This document shows, in pieces, positions 25,401 through 33,961 of a stretch of DNA of 52,688 nucleotides. Within the stretch, counting starts at the first letter, position 1. Each line of letters begins with the position of its first letter. This stretch comes from Caballeronia novacaledonica (GTDB lineage: Bacteria > Pseudomonadota > Gammaproteobacteria > Burkholderiales > Burkholderiaceae): the NCBI RefSeq assembly GCF_900258035.1, contig NZ_OGTP01000034.1, forward strand, positions 1 through 52,688. Reading direction: 5' to 3'. A program made the translations under genes and the position numbers. The notes under the pieces are model-generated. The model worked only from the letters and a program-made list of their open reading frames with translations. It ran no database searches and had not been told where the DNA came from.

Positions 25401-26013
25401 GCGAACGGTGGCGCCCTGCTCGATTCGAACGGCTAGCCGGATGCGACCGCGAACTGCGGCGCTGGCTCAACACTTATCGGCGTCATGACGAAACGCGCGG
25501 TCAAGCCCTTGTCCGCTTGCTCGAAGCGACCGCGCCGCGCGGGAGGCCGACCGATGGGCGCAAGTACGCCGTTCGACGTGGCACAATTGGCCGCGCATCG
25601 CGCGCATTTGCTGGCGCGGGGCTACCGGTGCTATCGCGTTTTTTCCTGTCGCTGCAACTTCGGAAAATAATTGCCCGCCATCGGCGGCGCGAGAAAGCAT
25701 GGGCGCGGTACTTGCGGCTACTGCTGACCGGATCCGCCATGCGACCGCGCTTTTCGACTGCCGACAACGTAACAGACGCGAGAATGATCCGCCGCATGCA
25801 TAACCAGATTCGGCATAGTTCGCGGACTAGTAACACCGGGCCGCGACTGCGTTCTGCCGAGATTCGCGAACCGGACGGCAGCGGAGTACTCATCACGGCG
25901 CACTACGTGGTTCGATACGAAAAACCATCGTAAGGAAATGAGCGGCGGCACGCGAGTACGCACGCATCGGACCGACTGCAAAAGGCGAAAAACGCTTACA
26001 CGGACTCCACAAA
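25401..26013. other. Decayed stretch before tRNA-His, no confident gene
   Basis: One plus frame stays open from 25379 to 25933, but its best start is a TTG and its composition is arginine-rich without a recognisable domain. A shorter frame (25485-25670) contains FDVAQLAAHRAHLLARGY and then degenerates. A minus frame across 25501-25896 is no better. I treat the region as decayed accessory DNA. Confidence 0.5.
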
Positions 26014-26047
26014 GCAAAAAGCCCAGTCGAATGACTGGGCTTTTTGC
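26014..26047 (-). terminator. Terminator of the tRNA-His transcript
   Basis: A perfect 15-bp stem, GCAAAAAGCCCAGTC with GACTGGGCTTTTTGC, closes the loop GAAT (26029-26032). It has an A-run on one arm and a T-run on the other, so it can terminate in both directions. It lies 12 nt past the tRNA 3' end. Confidence 0.9.
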
Positions 26048-26059
26048 ATGAATTCTCGG

Positions 26060-26135
26060 TGGGGTGGCTGATGGGACTCGAACCCACGACGACAGGAATC
26101 ACAATCCTGGACTCTACCAACTGAGCTACAGCCAC
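26060..26135 (-). tRNA. hisT: tRNA-His (anticodon GTG)
   Basis: The reverse complement folds as a cloverleaf: acceptor GTGGCTG with CAGCCAC, D-arm GCTCAGTTGGTAGAGT, anticodon stem CAGGATTGTGATTCCTG with anticodon GTG, T-arm GTGGGTTCGAGTCCCAT, and an encoded CCA at 26060-26062. Position 26136 supplies the extra 5' G (G-1) that pairs with C73, as expected for histidine tRNA. A strong terminator follows. Its 3' end faces the decayed accessory zone. Confidence 0.97.
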
Positions 26136-26253
26136 CACTGTTACCGCGACCCTGACTGCTTCAGAACTACCGCAGCAATCAAGAAGCGAGATTATACGAA
26201 CAATGATTGCGCTTGCCTAGTACCTCCGAGCATCTTTTTCCGAAGTTCGCGCC

Positions 26254-27258
26254 TCAGGACTCGATTGCTTCCACGGCCTCGCGAAGATGGGTCCGCGCCT
26301 CGTCGAAGATCGTCAGGTCGCCTTTCGCGAGCCGGCGACTGTCGGACAACACGCGACGCCATCCGCGCGCGCCCGCGACGCCGCGATACAGCCCCAGCGC
26401 ATGCCGCGTCACGGCGCCGAGATACGTGCCGCGCGAAAGTTCGTGACGCGCGTAGTCGATGAGCTCCGCCTCGATATCCTCGCGCGACGGCACCGGCGTA
26501 GCGGCGCCGTAGAAGCGCGTATCGACGCCCGCGAGCACATACGGATTGTGATAGGCCTCGCGGCCGAGCATCACGCCATCGACGTGTTTCAGATGCTCTT
26601 CGGCTTCGTCGAGCGTCTTGATGCCGCCGTTGATCGAAATCTCCAGATGCGGAAAATCGCGCTTCAGCCGGTACGCGTACTCGTACTTGAGCGGCGGGAT
26701 CTCGCGGTTCTCCTTCGGGCTCAGTCCTTTGAGGATCGCGTTGCGCGCGTGCACGATGAACACCTCGCAGCCCGCATCGGCGACCGTGCCGACGAAATCG
26801 CGCACGAACTCGTACTCCTCGACCGTATCCACGCCGATCCGGTGCTTGACGGTCACCGGAATCGAGACGGCATCGCGCATGGCCTTCACGCAATCCGCGA
26901 CGAGCTGCGGCTCCTTCATCAGACACGCGCCGAATGCGCCGCGTTGCACGCGTTCGGAAGGACATCCGCAATTCAGGTTGATCTCGTCGTAGCCCCATTG
27001 TTCGCCGAGCTTCGCGCTTTTTGCGAGATCGGCCGGCTCGCTGCCGCCGAGTTGCAGCGCGACAGGCGCTTCGGCGGGCGTGAACGCGAGATGCCGCGCG
27101 ACATCGCCGTAAAGCAGCGCGCCGGTCGTCACCATTTCCGTGTAAAGCCACGTATGACGCGACACGAGCCGGTGCAGGGAACGGCAATGACGATCCGTCC
27201 AGTCCATCATCGGTGCGACGGAAATGCGGCGGGGGCTGATCTTCGATACGGCTGACAT
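26254..27258 (-). CDS. dusA: tRNA-dihydrouridine synthase A
   Basis: 334 residues from the ATG at 27258 (MSAVSKISPRRISVAPMMDWTD). The frame runs open to 27684, but the upstream part is shadow of the next gene. DusA reduces uridines 20 and 20a in the D-loop of tRNAs using FMN and NADPH. Visible features are the FMN-site start VAPMMDWTDRHCR, the catalytic loop NLNCGCPSERVQRGAFGA with its active Cys, VTVKHRIGVD, and the SINGGIK and DGVMLGREAYHNP phosphate-binding segments. It lies 118 nt upstream of tRNA-His on the same strand. Confidence 0.95.
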   Translation of the reverse strand: MSAVSKISPRRISVAPMMDWTDRHCRSLHRLVSRHTWLYTEMVTTGALLYGDVARHLAFTPAEAPVALQLGGSEPADLAKSAKLGEQWGYDEINLNCGCPSERVQRGAFGACLMKEPQLVADCVKAMRDAVSIPVTVKHRIGVDTVEEYEFVRDFVGTVADAGCEVFIVHARNAILKGLSPKENREIPPLKYEYAYRLKRDFPHLEISINGGIKTLDEAEEHLKHVDGVMLGREAYHNPYVLAGVDTRFYGAATPVPSREDIEAELIDYARHELSRGTYLGAVTRHALGLYRGVAGARGWRRVLSDSRRLAKGDLTIFDEARTHLREAVEAIES

Positions 27259-27374
27259 GGGCGACGACGGCCACGCTCTCGCGCGAACCGATTGAATCTG
27301 AAGGGGAATCCGCAATTTTACCGCAGTGCGGCGGATCGAACGAAAGCGGCCCACGCGGGCCGCTCTTCCGAGCA

Positions 27375-28484
27375 TCAATCCTTCAGCAGTCGCAGCGGAT
27401 GCGCCGCGGGCGTCCACGCGCTCTCGAACATGCGGTCGACATGGGCGGCGTTCACTTCCTCGGCGCGCGCGATCTTCCAGCGCGGCTCGTTGTCCTTGTC
27501 GACGATGCGCGCCCGAATACCCTCCAGCACGTCGCCGCGCTCGAACATCGTGCGCGTGAGATCGAGATCGCGGCGCAGCGTCTCGGCCATCGTCGAAAAC
27601 TTCGCGCGATCGACCTGCTGCAACGCCACGTCGACCGAAAGCGGCGAGCGCTCGCGCAACTCGGCGGCCGTGCGCTTTGCCCAATCGTTGCCGATGTCCG
27701 CCTCGCGTTCGAGCGACGCGAGAATCGAAGCGCCGTTGCCCGCCGCGAAGTGCTTGTCGATCATCGTGCGCGCGCCGGCCAGTTCGCTTCGCTCGGGAAT
27801 CGGCGCGACCTTGTACTTCGTCGTCTCGTTCTGAACGAAGCGCACGATCTCCACGCCGTCGAGAAAGCGCTGATGTCTCAACGATTCGACGAGTCCCGGC
27901 AGCGCGCCGTCGTCGAGATAGGCGTCGGCCATGCGGGCGTAGAGCGCGTCGGCGGCGGCGAGGCTCGCGCCCGTCGCCGCGAGATAGCGGCCGATCGCGC
28001 CCGGCGCGCGCGCGAGGAACCAGCTCACGCCGACATCGGGAAAGAGGCCGATACGCGTCTCGGGCATCGCCATTCTGGTCGATTGCGTGACGATGCGCAG
28101 GCCGCCCGTGTGATGCGCGCCCTGCGAGATGCCCATGCCGCCGCCCATCACGACGCCATTCACGACCGCGACATACGGCTTCGGGAACGTGAAGATCGCG
28201 TGGTTGAGCTTGTATTCGTCGGTGAAAAACGCGTCGATCGCGTCGCGCGCGCCCGCCTGCGCCGACTCGTACAGAAAGCGGATGTCGCCGCCCGCGCAGA
28301 AGGCCCGCACGTGCGGGCTATAGACCACGACGGCGCGGATCGCCTGATCGTGGCGCCAGGCGCGCAATGCCTCGCTGATCGCGCGCAGCATCGGCGGCGT
28401 CAACGCGTTGAGTGCCTTCGGACGATCGAGCGCAATGAAGCCGATGCCGTTGGCGGTGTCGATACGGATATCTTCGGTGGTCAT
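27375..28484 (-). CDS. 3-hydroxyisobutyryl-CoA hydrolase (enoyl-CoA hydratase superfamily)
   Basis: 369 residues, the length of the HibCH group rather than of hydratases (about 260). It releases 3-hydroxyisobutyrate from its CoA ester in valine breakdown. Visible features are SPHVRAFCAGGDIRFLYE (oxyanion loop), NGVVMGGGMGIS, and RMAMPETRIGLFPDVGVSWFL with the conserved Glu, plus the extra C-terminal domain. The start overlaps the TetR regulator stop by 4 nt, which suggests the regulator controls this operon. Other hydrolase roles in the same family remain possible. Confidence 0.88.
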   Translation of the reverse strand: MTTEDIRIDTANGIGFIALDRPKALNALTPPMLRAISEALRAWRHDQAIRAVVVYSPHVRAFCAGGDIRFLYESAQAGARDAIDAFFTDEYKLNHAIFTFPKPYVAVVNGVVMGGGMGISQGAHHTGGLRIVTQSTRMAMPETRIGLFPDVGVSWFLARAPGAIGRYLAATGASLAAADALYARMADAYLDDGALPGLVESLRHQRFLDGVEIVRFVQNETTKYKVAPIPERSELAGARTMIDKHFAAGNGASILASLEREADIGNDWAKRTAAELRERSPLSVDVALQQVDRAKFSTMAETLRRDLDLTRTMFERGDVLEGIRARIVDKDNEPRWKIARAEEVNAAHVDRMFESAWTPAAHPLRLLKD

Positions 28485-29176
28485 CGTGTTGAAGTGTCGG
28501 ATCGATCCGGTCCGCTGAATCGAAGTTCAGTTCCTTTGACCGGCGCGAACCAGGCATCGAGCGACAGCTCGACGAGCATCGCGGCCGGCGTCTCGGGCAG
28601 CGCCGCGCCATTCAGCTTGAGCGCGACGATGCCATGAAGATTCGCCCACAGCCCTTCGGCGCACGCAACCGGCGCGGCGCGCGACGGCAGCCGGTCGGCC
28701 GCGCGCAGCTCGACGAACGCATCCGCAATCAGCGAAAGCGTCGCCGCACCGGACTCCGCCGCGCGGCCGTTGCCGTTGTCGTCGACACCGGCGGCTGCTT
28801 CGGCGGAACTCGCGGGCTCCATGAACATCAGCCGATACGTCTCGGGCTCGGCCAGCCCGAATTCGACATACGCGCGCCCCATCGCGTTCAGACGCGCGGC
28901 CGGGTCCGCGATCGACGTATGCGCGAGGAATGCGTCGCGCAGACTCGCGTGTCCTTCGCGGCGCAATGCCCGCGCGATATCGCCACGGCTCTTGAAGTGA
29001 AGATAGAGCGCGGCGGGCGAATAGTCGATCGCCTCGGCGAGCTTTCTCATCGACAGCGACGCGAACCCTTCGCGCTTCACGATCTCGCGCGAGACCTCGA
29101 GTATGCGCTCTCGCAGCGCCTGGCGCTGCTCGCGTCTTTGCTCGGTGCGCCGCTCTTGCGGTCCCATGCGAGGCAT
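28481..29176 (-). CDS. TetR/AcrR-family transcriptional regulator
   Basis: 231 residues from the ATG at 29176 (MPRMGPQERRTEQRREQ); a TTG at 29203 and an ATG at 29167 are alternatives. The DNA-binding helix-turn-helix is clear: LRERILEVSREIVKREGFAS, then MRKLAEAIDYSPAALYLHFK. The rest is a helical ligand domain of the TetR_C WHG-like kind (YRLMFMEP, then CAEGLWANLHGIVALKL). ATGA coupling to the CoA hydrolase gene implies an operon-internal regulator. The ligand is unknown; an acyl-CoA is plausible. Confidence 0.88.
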   Translation of the reverse strand: MPRMGPQERRTEQRREQRQALRERILEVSREIVKREGFASLSMRKLAEAIDYSPAALYLHFKSRGDIARALRREGHASLRDAFLAHTSIADPAARLNAMGRAYVEFGLAEPETYRLMFMEPASSAEAAAGVDDNGNGRAAESGAATLSLIADAFVELRAADRLPSRAAPVACAEGLWANLHGIVALKLNGAALPETPAAMLVELSLDAWFAPVKGTELRFSGPDRSDTSTR

Positions 29177-29225
29177 TGTCGGCACCGCCTCTTTCGAAGT
29201 CAAATCGCTGCGCGCCCGCGTGCGT

Positions 29226-29408
29226 TCAGATGATCATCTTGCCGTCGTCGTTGCGGCGCGACGCCGCCCGATAGAGCGGCTCGTCCGAGTCGCTCAGCAC
29301 GACCGACGCGAACACGATGCACAACGCAAGAATCAGCACACCAACGGCTGCCCAGATGAGCCATAGCGCATTGGACTCGACAAGTGAGTGAAGAAAGGAA
29401 TGAAGCAT
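29226..29408 (-). CDS. Single-helix small membrane protein
   Basis: 60 residues with one transmembrane segment (about 14-39, NALWLIWAAVGVLILALCIV) and a charged C-terminal tail ending RRNDDGKMII. There is no good ribosome site, only GGGG 6-9 nt upstream. It lies upstream of the TetR gene on the same strand. Function unknown; the single hydrophobic helix with a hydrophilic tail supports it being a real micro-membrane protein. Confidence 0.5.
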   Translation of the reverse strand: MLHSFLHSLVESNALWLIWAAVGVLILALCIVFASVVLSDSDEPLYRAASRRNDDGKMII

Positions 29409-29635
29409 GACGACCCCGTGCGATTTTTATATTTGATGCCCAATGAAAAGCGCAAGCCAATGAGCAAGTTATGTGCCGAGCGAATCGCGTCGCGTGCGGC
29501 CAATGGAGCGATGGTACTCCGTTGCGCGATCGCGCGGAAGGCGCCGCACCGTTTTCGCCATCGATAAAGACGAGCGCGCGATGGAGGTCTTACATCGCGC
29601 CGTGTAAGAGAAGACGATGCATACGCGTCGCGGCG

Positions 29636-29920
29636 TCAGACCGTGACGCGCCCCGGCGGAAAGTGTCCGCTCTTGAGAAGCACCGGCATGCCGTTGGTTA
29701 CGCGCAGATGCTCGCGCGCCACGGCTTCGATGCGTGTGCGGCCCGCATCGAACGCATCGATCCAGCCGGCGGTGTCGTAGGTTTGCGCGCCGAAGTGATC
29801 TTCCAGCGCTTCGACCGATATGGCGCACGGCACGCGCCGGCCATCGACGATCGCGGCGAACTCGACGGTCAGATTGGCATCGCGGTAATCGGGCGCTTCC
29901 GGGAGGAATCGAATGTCCAT
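29636..29920 (-). CDS. DUF1488 family protein
   Basis: 94 residues from the ATG at 29920 (MDIRFLPEAPDYRDANLTVEF). The frame continues upstream to 30172, but a GGGAGG ribosome-like signal cannot be placed there and the added residues look non-coding. The core VEFAAIVDGRRVPCAISVEALEDHFG fits DUF1488, small Burkholderiales and enterobacterial proteins of unknown role. It ends VLLKSGHFPPGRVTV. Cytoplasmic. Confidence 0.8.
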   Translation of the reverse strand: MDIRFLPEAPDYRDANLTVEFAAIVDGRRVPCAISVEALEDHFGAQTYDTAGWIDAFDAGRTRIEAVAREHLRVTNGMPVLLKSGHFPPGRVTV

Positions 29921-30107
29921 GATTGTCTCGTTGCTGATGCGTGGCGCCCGGCCGGGAAAGCAAAAGGCGGGCGCCGACGCGAAGACGTTCAAGCGCTTCA
30001 TCGCTTCATTCGATGCGAATGCGTTGGCTGCGCCGCCAACGATCGCACGAATCGATTCGGCGACTATGGTACCCGCGCTCGCGCCGCGCGGTCCAGCGCT
30101 GCGCCCT

Positions 30108-30461
30108 TCACGCGGCGAGAACGCTTTCGTCGACATCCACGACGAGCAGCGAGCTTGCCAGAGGATCCGCATAGTTGAAGTCGAGCAGCCGGCTCATCTC
30201 GCGCACGCGATCGCACACGCGTTGCCGCGCTTGCTCCGACAGATGCGGATAGTCGCGCAGCACCTGCGCGTCGAACCGATAGTGCACACCCCACGCAATA
30301 TTGCCGGGATGGTTCGCCACGCCGCCCGTGCGCCAGCTCACGAAAAGCGCGGGCGTCGCGTCGAGACCGATCTCCGCGACATCCGCGCCGCTCGGAAAAA
30401 GATCGATCAGGCAGATCGCGACGTCGTACAGCACGGTGTGCCGGAGATGAACGGGACGCAT
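30108..30461 (-). CDS. Hypothetical protein, second gene of a coupled pair
   Basis: 117 residues from the ATG at 30461 (MRPVHLRHTVLYDVAICLID). Its A is shared with the TGA of the gene before it (TGATG), so translation is coupled. Features include LFVSWRTGGVANHPGNIAWG, then VLRDYPHLSEQARQRVCDRV. No signal peptide or known domain. Function unknown. Confidence 0.65.
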   Translation of the reverse strand: MRPVHLRHTVLYDVAICLIDLFPSGADVAEIGLDATPALFVSWRTGGVANHPGNIAWGVHYRFDAQVLRDYPHLSEQARQRVCDRVREMSRLLDFNYADPLASSLLVVDVDESVLAA

Positions 30462-30727
30462 CACGTGGATTGCAGCAATCGGTCGATGTACTCGCGCGCG
30501 GCCTGCTCCACATGCGCGAGCGCTTCGCCTTCGGTCGCAAAGCGCCGCTCGGGTCCGAGATCGACGAGCGCCTCGAAACGATGCGCGTCGTCCGGACCGC
30601 CGCGCGCGAGACTGACCGAACCGACGTAGATCGGCGCGTCGCCCGCGTGTTCGCCGTGGGCCTGCACGAGCCGCGCCGAAGCGCTGATGTAATACCCTCG
30701 ATATGGCCCCGTGACTCTTTCCGCCAT
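30461..30727 (-). CDS. Hypothetical protein, first gene of a coupled pair
   Basis: 88 residues from the ATG at 30727 (MAERVTGPYRGYYISASARL), preceded by GGGAGAT. The frame extends to 30853, but the ribosome site favours this start. The layout (PYRGYYISASAR, IYVGSVSLARG, then FATEGEALAHVEQAAREYID) is like small Burkholderia proteins in which a beta sheet is followed by one helix. Function unknown. Coupled to the next gene. Confidence 0.68.
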   Translation of the reverse strand: MAERVTGPYRGYYISASARLVQAHGEHAGDAPIYVGSVSLARGGPDDAHRFEALVDLGPERRFATEGEALAHVEQAAREYIDRLLQST

Positions 30728-31019
30728 GGCTTGATCTCCCTTGTTCTTGGCGTGAATGCCGTTTGAGCAATTCCAACCGAAACTTGAGATAGTTAAGGTG
30801 CGCGATCCGGAAAATAGTTCATCGGACGCGCGCATCCAATCGTTTATTCGCAAGCAACGCGCCCGCGCGAATGTCGCCCTTCCGGAGTACTCCGCGACGA
30901 TAACAACCGCTTACGAGTCGCGTAAGCCGCGTATGGGACAATGCACATCTCAAAAATGCGCCCTCGCCGCTGATCCAAGGCTTGCGGCGCATATCGCCAT
31001 TCGCTCTCACGAGGTAAAG

Positions 31020-31358
31020 ATGAAGGAAGCTGGCCGGCGCATGCGCCGTATCTCCGCTCGCGTCGCACTTGGCGCGGCTGTCGTCGCGATCGCGGGTCTC
31101 GGCGCGTGCGCGTCGTCGAATGAAGCGTCGCTCATCAATTTGCCCGATGGACAGACGGGTTACGCCGTCAATTGCAGCGGCGCGGACGCCGGATCGAGCT
31201 GGGCGAGCTGCTACGTGCTCGCCGGCAAGAAATGCGGCGCGACGGGTTACGACATCGTTTCGAAGGACAACGAGGAAGGCGGACCAACCGGCGGCGGCAT
31301 CACGAACGTGATCTCCGCGAACGTCAAGAACCGCTCGATGATCGTGCGCTGCAAGTAA
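31020..31358 (+). CDS. Small lipoprotein, unknown function
   Basis: 112 residues from the ATG at 31020, after GAGGT. A basic N-terminus is followed by a hydrophobic signal and the lipobox LGAC, with lipidated Cys30. The mature domain of about 80 residues (NLPDGQTGYAVNCSGADAGS, then SCYVLAGKKCGATGYDIVS, ending IVRCK) has several cysteines that could form disulfides. It resembles small outer-membrane lipoproteins found across Burkholderia, role unknown. Confidence 0.78.
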   Translation: MKEAGRRMRRISARVALGAAVVAIAGLGACASSNEASLINLPDGQTGYAVNCSGADAGSSWASCYVLAGKKCGATGYDIVSKDNEEGGPTGGGITNVISANVKNRSMIVRCK

Positions 31359-31379
31359 GCGCGCACGCGTGAGGGCGTG

Positions 31380-31718
31380 TCAGTGCGCGCTCATCTTCGA
31401 GAACACGTTGAGCACCACGACGCCCGCGACGATGAGGCCCATGCCGAGCATGGCGGGCAGATCGGGCGTCTGCTTGAAGAGCAGCGCCGCGACGATGGTG
31501 ATGAGCACGATGCCCGCGCCCGACCACACGGCATACACGACGCCGACGGGCAACGCGCGCAGCGTCAGCGACAGCAGATAGAACGACACGCCGTATCCGG
31601 CCACGACGATGGCCGCGGGCAGCGCGCGCGTGAAGCCATCGGAGGCGCGCAGCGCGGAGGTCGCGACGACTTCGGCAACGATCGCGATGGCGAGAAGCAC
31701 GTAAGCGGTTGAGCGCAT
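31380..31718 (-). CDS. SMR-family multidrug efflux protein (EmrE-like)
   Basis: 112 residues from the ATG at 31718, with four transmembrane helices. The essential glutamate of helix 1 is Glu16 in AIVAEVVATSAL. YLLSLTLRALPVGVVYAVWSGAGIV is the typical SMR signature through helices 2-3. It exports cationic compounds using protons, or guanidinium if it is of the Gdx kind. TSALRASDGFTRALP points to the Qac/EmrE side. It is 5 nt downstream of the UPF0303 gene. Confidence 0.92.
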   Translation of the reverse strand: MRSTAYVLLAIAIVAEVVATSALRASDGFTRALPAAIVVAGYGVSFYLLSLTLRALPVGVVYAVWSGAGIVLITIVAALLFKQTPDLPAMLGMGLIVAGVVVLNVFSKMSAH

Positions 31719-31723
31719 GTCGG

Positions 31724-32221
31724 TCAGTCGCGTCCGAGCGAAAGATTGCCGAAGTTTTCGCCGAGCACGGCGCACAGCGCTTCGACGACCATCTGATGAT
31801 CTTCGCGCTGCGGAAGTCCCGACACCGCAACCGAGCCGATCACGCCCGCGCCCGATACGCGCAACGGAAATGCGCCGCCGTGCGCGGCGAACTCGGCGGG
31901 ATCGAGTGCGTACTTGTCGGCGAGCGTCGCGCCGGCCTGCTGCAGCGTGAGTCCGATTGCATACGAACTGCGGCGAAAATGCTCGACGGTGCGCGACTTG
32001 CGCTCGACCCAGCGCGCGTTGTCGGGCGATGTGTTGTCCATCGCGGCGTAGAAGAGCTTGCGCCCGAACGTGCGCACATCGATGACGACGGCCGCGTCGC
32101 GTGCGAGCGCCATCTCGCGCAGTTGCGAGCCGATCTGCCACGCGTGCTCGGCGTGAAACTGCGGGAAGACGAGCGTGTGTTCCTGATGCGCGATGGCCTG
32201 CAAAACGTGTGGGATGTCCAT
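31724..32221 (-). CDS. UPF0303 / heme-degrading-domain protein
   Basis: 165 residues from the ATG at 32221 (MDIPHVLQAIAHQEHTLVFP), the standard length of UPF0303. The core IDVRTFGRKLFYAAMDNTSPDNARWVERKSRTVEHF is diagnostic. HGGAFPLRVSGAGVIGSVAVSGL is shared with the GlcG/HbpS-like fold. The biochemical role is not established. The emrE-like gene follows within 5 nt, so the two form an operon. Confidence 0.88.
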   Translation of the reverse strand: MDIPHVLQAIAHQEHTLVFPQFHAEHAWQIGSQLREMALARDAAVVIDVRTFGRKLFYAAMDNTSPDNARWVERKSRTVEHFRRSSYAIGLTLQQAGATLADKYALDPAEFAAHGGAFPLRVSGAGVIGSVAVSGLPQREDHQMVVEALCAVLGENFGNLSLGRD

Positions 32222-32370
32222 GAGCGAGGCGTCCTTCTTGCGTGCGTGGAATGGACTTGCGATTTTGACATGCGCGAGTGAAGTCGCCATGTGCGGGTCG
32301 GTCGCGGACTGGTTCGATTGCGACTTGGGTTCGCGCAGTAGACGTGTTGCGATGCGTGCGCGGAAATGCA

Positions 32371-32395
32371 AAAAGCCCGGCTTGACCGGGCTTTT
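32371..32395 (-). terminator. Terminator of the tRNA-fMet transcript
   Basis: AAAAGCCCGG and CCGGGCTTTT pair perfectly over 10 bp around the loop CTTGA. It lies 21 nt past the tRNA 3' end on the minus strand and has a U-run in both directions. Confidence 0.9.
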
Positions 32396-32416
32396 CTGCT
32401 TGATGCTGGACGGTGT

Positions 32417-32493
<77 letters not shown>

Positions 32494-32633
32494 TCCGTCG
32501 AAGAAAAGATTATAAGTCCTCCCTTACTTTACCGCAACACCCTCTTTGCTTTTAGCGAAGAAAAAGTCAAAACACGCGTGGCATAATCGTCCGCTCAACA
32601 TGGTCTAGGTATCGATAACGGATCCAACGCGAC

Positions 32634-33014
32634 ATGCATCACTTGCGTCGAGGCATCATCGGGAAGATAAGCGGGCTCGCGGCGATATGCGCGATCCTGC
32701 TGCTCTCGCTCGCGCCCGTCGCATCGCAGGCGTTCGAACATGCGCGCATCGAAGCGCTGCTCGCGTCCGTGTGCGCAGCCGATGCGCAGGCATCGCGCGA
32801 TACGCATCCGCCGAAGCACGACGCCATCGGCCATCTTGACGCGTGCGCGTATTGCGATCTCATCGCGCACGCGCCTACGCCGCCCATCTCGCTCGATCGA
32901 GCGTTCTCCGCGTTTGCGCCACGCGAGATATTCATCGTCGCTCCGCAGACGGATGCGCCTCGCCGCGCACTGCTCAACGCCGCGCAACCGCGCGCCCCGC
33001 CCGCCTTCGCCTGA
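32634..33014 (+). CDS. DUF2946 family protein (copper-linked)
   Basis: 126 residues. Arg-rich N-terminus and one hydrophobic segment (about 13-33). The DUF2946 signature HLDACAYCDLIAH has two cysteines and histidines fit to bind a metal. The C-terminal third is alanine/proline-rich. DUF2946 genes commonly stand next to copper-handling genes, as here with copC and PCuAC downstream on the same strand. Location in membrane or periplasm is likely; mechanism unknown. Confidence 0.82.
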   Translation: MHHLRRGIIGKISGLAAICAILLLSLAPVASQAFEHARIEALLASVCAADAQASRDTHPPKHDAIGHLDACAYCDLIAHAPTPPISLDRAFSAFAPREIFIVAPQTDAPRRALLNAAQPRAPPAFA

Positions 33015-33089
33015 TTCACGCTCCTGCGCGTTTCGCACACACCAATATCGCTCGAAGCGCCAACGGCTTCGAGCACGCAAGGAACCCTC

Positions 33090-33452
33090 ATGCTTTCATC
33101 ATCGATCAAGCGCGGCGCGCTCGCGCTGGCGTTCTTGGGCGCAACGCAGCTCGCGCTCGCCCATGCATTGCCCAAGGTGCAACAGCCCGGCCCCGGCGCG
33201 ACCGTCAGCGCGCCGCATGAAGTCTCGATCGACTTCAGCGAAGCGCTCGAACCCACTTTCAGCAAGCTCATCGTCACCAATGCGCAGGGCACGCAGATCA
33301 ACACGGCGAAATCCACCGTCGATGCCAGCGACAAGAAGCACATGAGCGCCGCGCTTCCCGATCTCGCGCCGGGCGTCTACAAGGTGCAATGGACCGCGGT
33401 CGCAGCGGATGGGCATCGGACGCAAGGCCACTACAACTTCACCGTCAAGTGA
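33090..33452 (+). CDS. copC: CopC-type periplasmic copper-binding protein
   Basis: 120 residues. The signal peptide is cleaved at LALA before His25, so the mature protein starts with HALPK. That terminal His, with Asp107 and His109 in AADGH, forms the usual Cu(II) site of CopC. VSIDFSEALEPTFSKLIV is the family signature. No CopD membrane partner follows; PCuAC comes next instead. Role: periplasmic copper binding or delivery. Confidence 0.92.
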   Translation: MLSSSIKRGALALAFLGATQLALAHALPKVQQPGPGATVSAPHEVSIDFSEALEPTFSKLIVTNAQGTQINTAKSTVDASDKKHMSAALPDLAPGVYKVQWTAVAADGHRTQGHYNFTVK

Positions 33453-33459
33453 GAACACA

Positions 33460-33891
33460 ATGAAAAGAATCGCCGTACTCGTGGGCACGCTCGCCTGCGC
33501 ATCGCTCGCACAGGCCGCATCGCTCGAAGCCCGCGATTGCTGGATTCGAGCGATGCCGCCGAATCTGCCGTCATCGGGCTATTTCACCGTCGCCAACAAC
33601 GGCGACAAGCCCGTAACGATCACGGCCGCAGAGACGCCCGCCTTCGGCATGGCCATGATGCACAAGTCCGAGAGCAAGAACGGCACCGCGACGATGTCGC
33701 CCGTCGATTCCGTCGACGTCCCCGCGCACGGCACGCTCAGCTTCGCGCCGACGGGCTATCACCTGATGCTCGAAGAACCCGGCAAGCCGCTCAAGGTCGG
33801 CTCGACCATTCCCCTCACCCTTTCCTTCGCGGACAAATCCAAACTCGCGGTGAACTGCGAAGTGAAATCGCCAGCGACCGTCGGCCACTGA
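33460..33891 (+). CDS. Periplasmic copper chaperone PCu(A)C
   Basis: 143 residues from the ATG at 33460, with a signal peptide ending ASLAQA. The full PCuAC motif H-X10-M-X21-H-X-M is present as His68, Met79, His101 and Met103. Such proteins bind Cu(I) in the periplasm and pass it to the CuA site of cytochrome oxidase or to Sco. It starts 7 nt after the copC stop, so the genes are coexpressed, and a strong terminator follows. Confidence 0.95.
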   Translation: MKRIAVLVGTLACASLAQAASLEARDCWIRAMPPNLPSSGYFTVANNGDKPVTITAAETPAFGMAMMHKSESKNGTATMSPVDSVDVPAHGTLSFAPTGYHLMLEEPGKPLKVGSTIPLTLSFADKSKLAVNCEVKSPATVGH

Positions 33892-33904
33892 GTTCACCAA
33901 ACGC

Positions 33905-33939
33905 AAAGCGCGCCGGGTTTGAAGCCCGGCGCGCTTTTT
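33905..33939 (+). terminator. Terminator after the copper operon
   Basis: AAAGCGCGCCGGG and CCCGGCGCGCTTT pair over 13 bp with the loop TTTGAAG, followed by TT. The A-run on the opposite strand means it can also end the convergent mrcA transcript. Confidence 0.92.
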
Positions 33940-33961
33940 CTAACGACCATGCAGCGTCAAC

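Noticed and set aside
25379..25933. A 185-codon open plus frame after the SSB-like remnant
   Set aside because: No ATG or ribosome site at a sensible position and no recognisable domain. Overlapping frames on both strands are equally open, so I treat it as decayed DNA.
26254..27258. dusA as an occupied integration hotspot
   Set aside because: dusA is intact, and its flanks hold core genes and no integrase; the accessory zone is on the other side of tRNA-His.
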